Made by a program: the position numbers and the translations under genes | Assembly: GCA_020052215.1 (NCBI GenBank) | Contig: JAGVPN010000306.1 | Coordinates: 1 to 5,428 of the forward strand | Source of the DNA: Syntrophobacterales bacterium | GTDB taxonomy: Bacteria; Desulfobacterota; Desulfobaccia; Desulfobaccales; 0-14-0-80-60-11 | Direction of reading: 5' to 3' | DNA length: 5,428 nucleotides | In this document: positions 5,297 through 5,428 of the stretch, piece after piece | Layout of the letters: the number at the start of each line of letters is the position of its first letter | Numbering within the stretch: position 1 is the stretch's first letter | Notes under the pieces: model-generated | What the model was told of the DNA's origin: nothing | Seen by the model: only the letters and a program-made list of their open reading frames with translations | Databases searched by the model: none

Positions 5297-5428
5297 ATGA
5301 ATCATTCCAGCAATAAATCTGAAAAAATTCCCCCCCTCCGCCTGCTGGCTTGGGAGACCACCCGGCGCTGCAATTTGGCCTGTCTTCACTGCCGGGCGGC
5401 GGCGGGGTCCGGGCCTTATCCCGGGGAG
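5297..5428 (+). CDS. ahbD: Radical SAM protein, probably heme b synthase AhbD (3' partial)
   Basis: Only the first 44 codons are present. Residues 14-44 read LRLLAWETTRRCNLACLHCR then AAAGSGPYPGE, with the radical SAM cluster motif CxxxCxxC at Cys25, Cys29 and Cys32, which binds the [4Fe-4S] cluster that cleaves S-adenosylmethionine. The AWE-T-R-CNL-C-HCRAAA pattern and the GPYPGE that follows resemble AhbD, which oxidatively decarboxylates two propionates of Fe-coproporphyrin III to give heme b; the related AhbC/NirJ1 group typically has CY after the second cysteine instead. hemB upstream fits a heme locus. The ATG at 5297 is the first ATG after an in-frame stop (5291-5293), and no Shine-Dalgarno site is visible before it. 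Radical SAM membership is near certain; the AhbD identity is likely but rests on a short N-terminus, and another SPASM-type maturase is possible. Confidence 0.7.
   Translation, partial: MNHSSNKSEKIPPLRLLAWETTRRCNLACLHCRAAAGSGPYPGE

Overview
The window looks like a GC-rich Gram-negative chromosome, most likely a Desulfobacterota (deltaproteobacterial) relative. The clues are a periplasmic class A penicillin-binding protein of the PbpC type, a lipobox-bearing lipoprotein, and hemB next to what appears to be ahbD, the last enzyme of the siroheme-dependent heme route used by sulfate reducers and archaea. The taxonomic placement is an inference.

Layout, left to right. (1) The 3' part of pbpC (plus strand, to 2263), which enters from outside the window. 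(2) A 618-base gap (2264-2881) packed with repeats: a roughly 311-bp MITE-like element with 12-bp inverted ends and flanking TA, containing three C/G-rich hairpins, and then a two-hairpin REPIN (2706-2760) framed by an 18-bp direct repeat. (3) A minus-strand gene for a small two-EF-hand lipoprotein (2882-3205). (4) A 236-bp divergent promoter region. (5) hemB, zinc-type porphobilinogen synthase (3442-4410). (6) A lower-GC block (4411-5170) holding a REP-associated tyrosine transposase (RAYT, 4614-5144) with REP-like palindromes before, inside and after it. (7) An AT-rich stretch with a perfect 15-bp palindrome and a repeated half-site, probably the control region of the last gene. (8) The first 44 codons of a radical SAM protein, probably AhbD, cut by the window end.

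How it fits together. PbpC builds and crosslinks peptidoglycan. HemB makes porphobilinogen at the start of tetrapyrrole synthesis, and AhbD would make heme b at the end of the siroheme branch, so hemB and ahbD are plausible parts of one heme locus now separated by the RAYT/REP block. The least ordinary content is this RAYT and its surroundings. Several palindromes of different stem sequence share a GGTAG/GGTGG head, and the REP copies show compensatory base-pair changes. One REP copy is read in frame as part of the transposase N-terminus. I saw no CRISPR array, tRNA, rRNA or phage gene.
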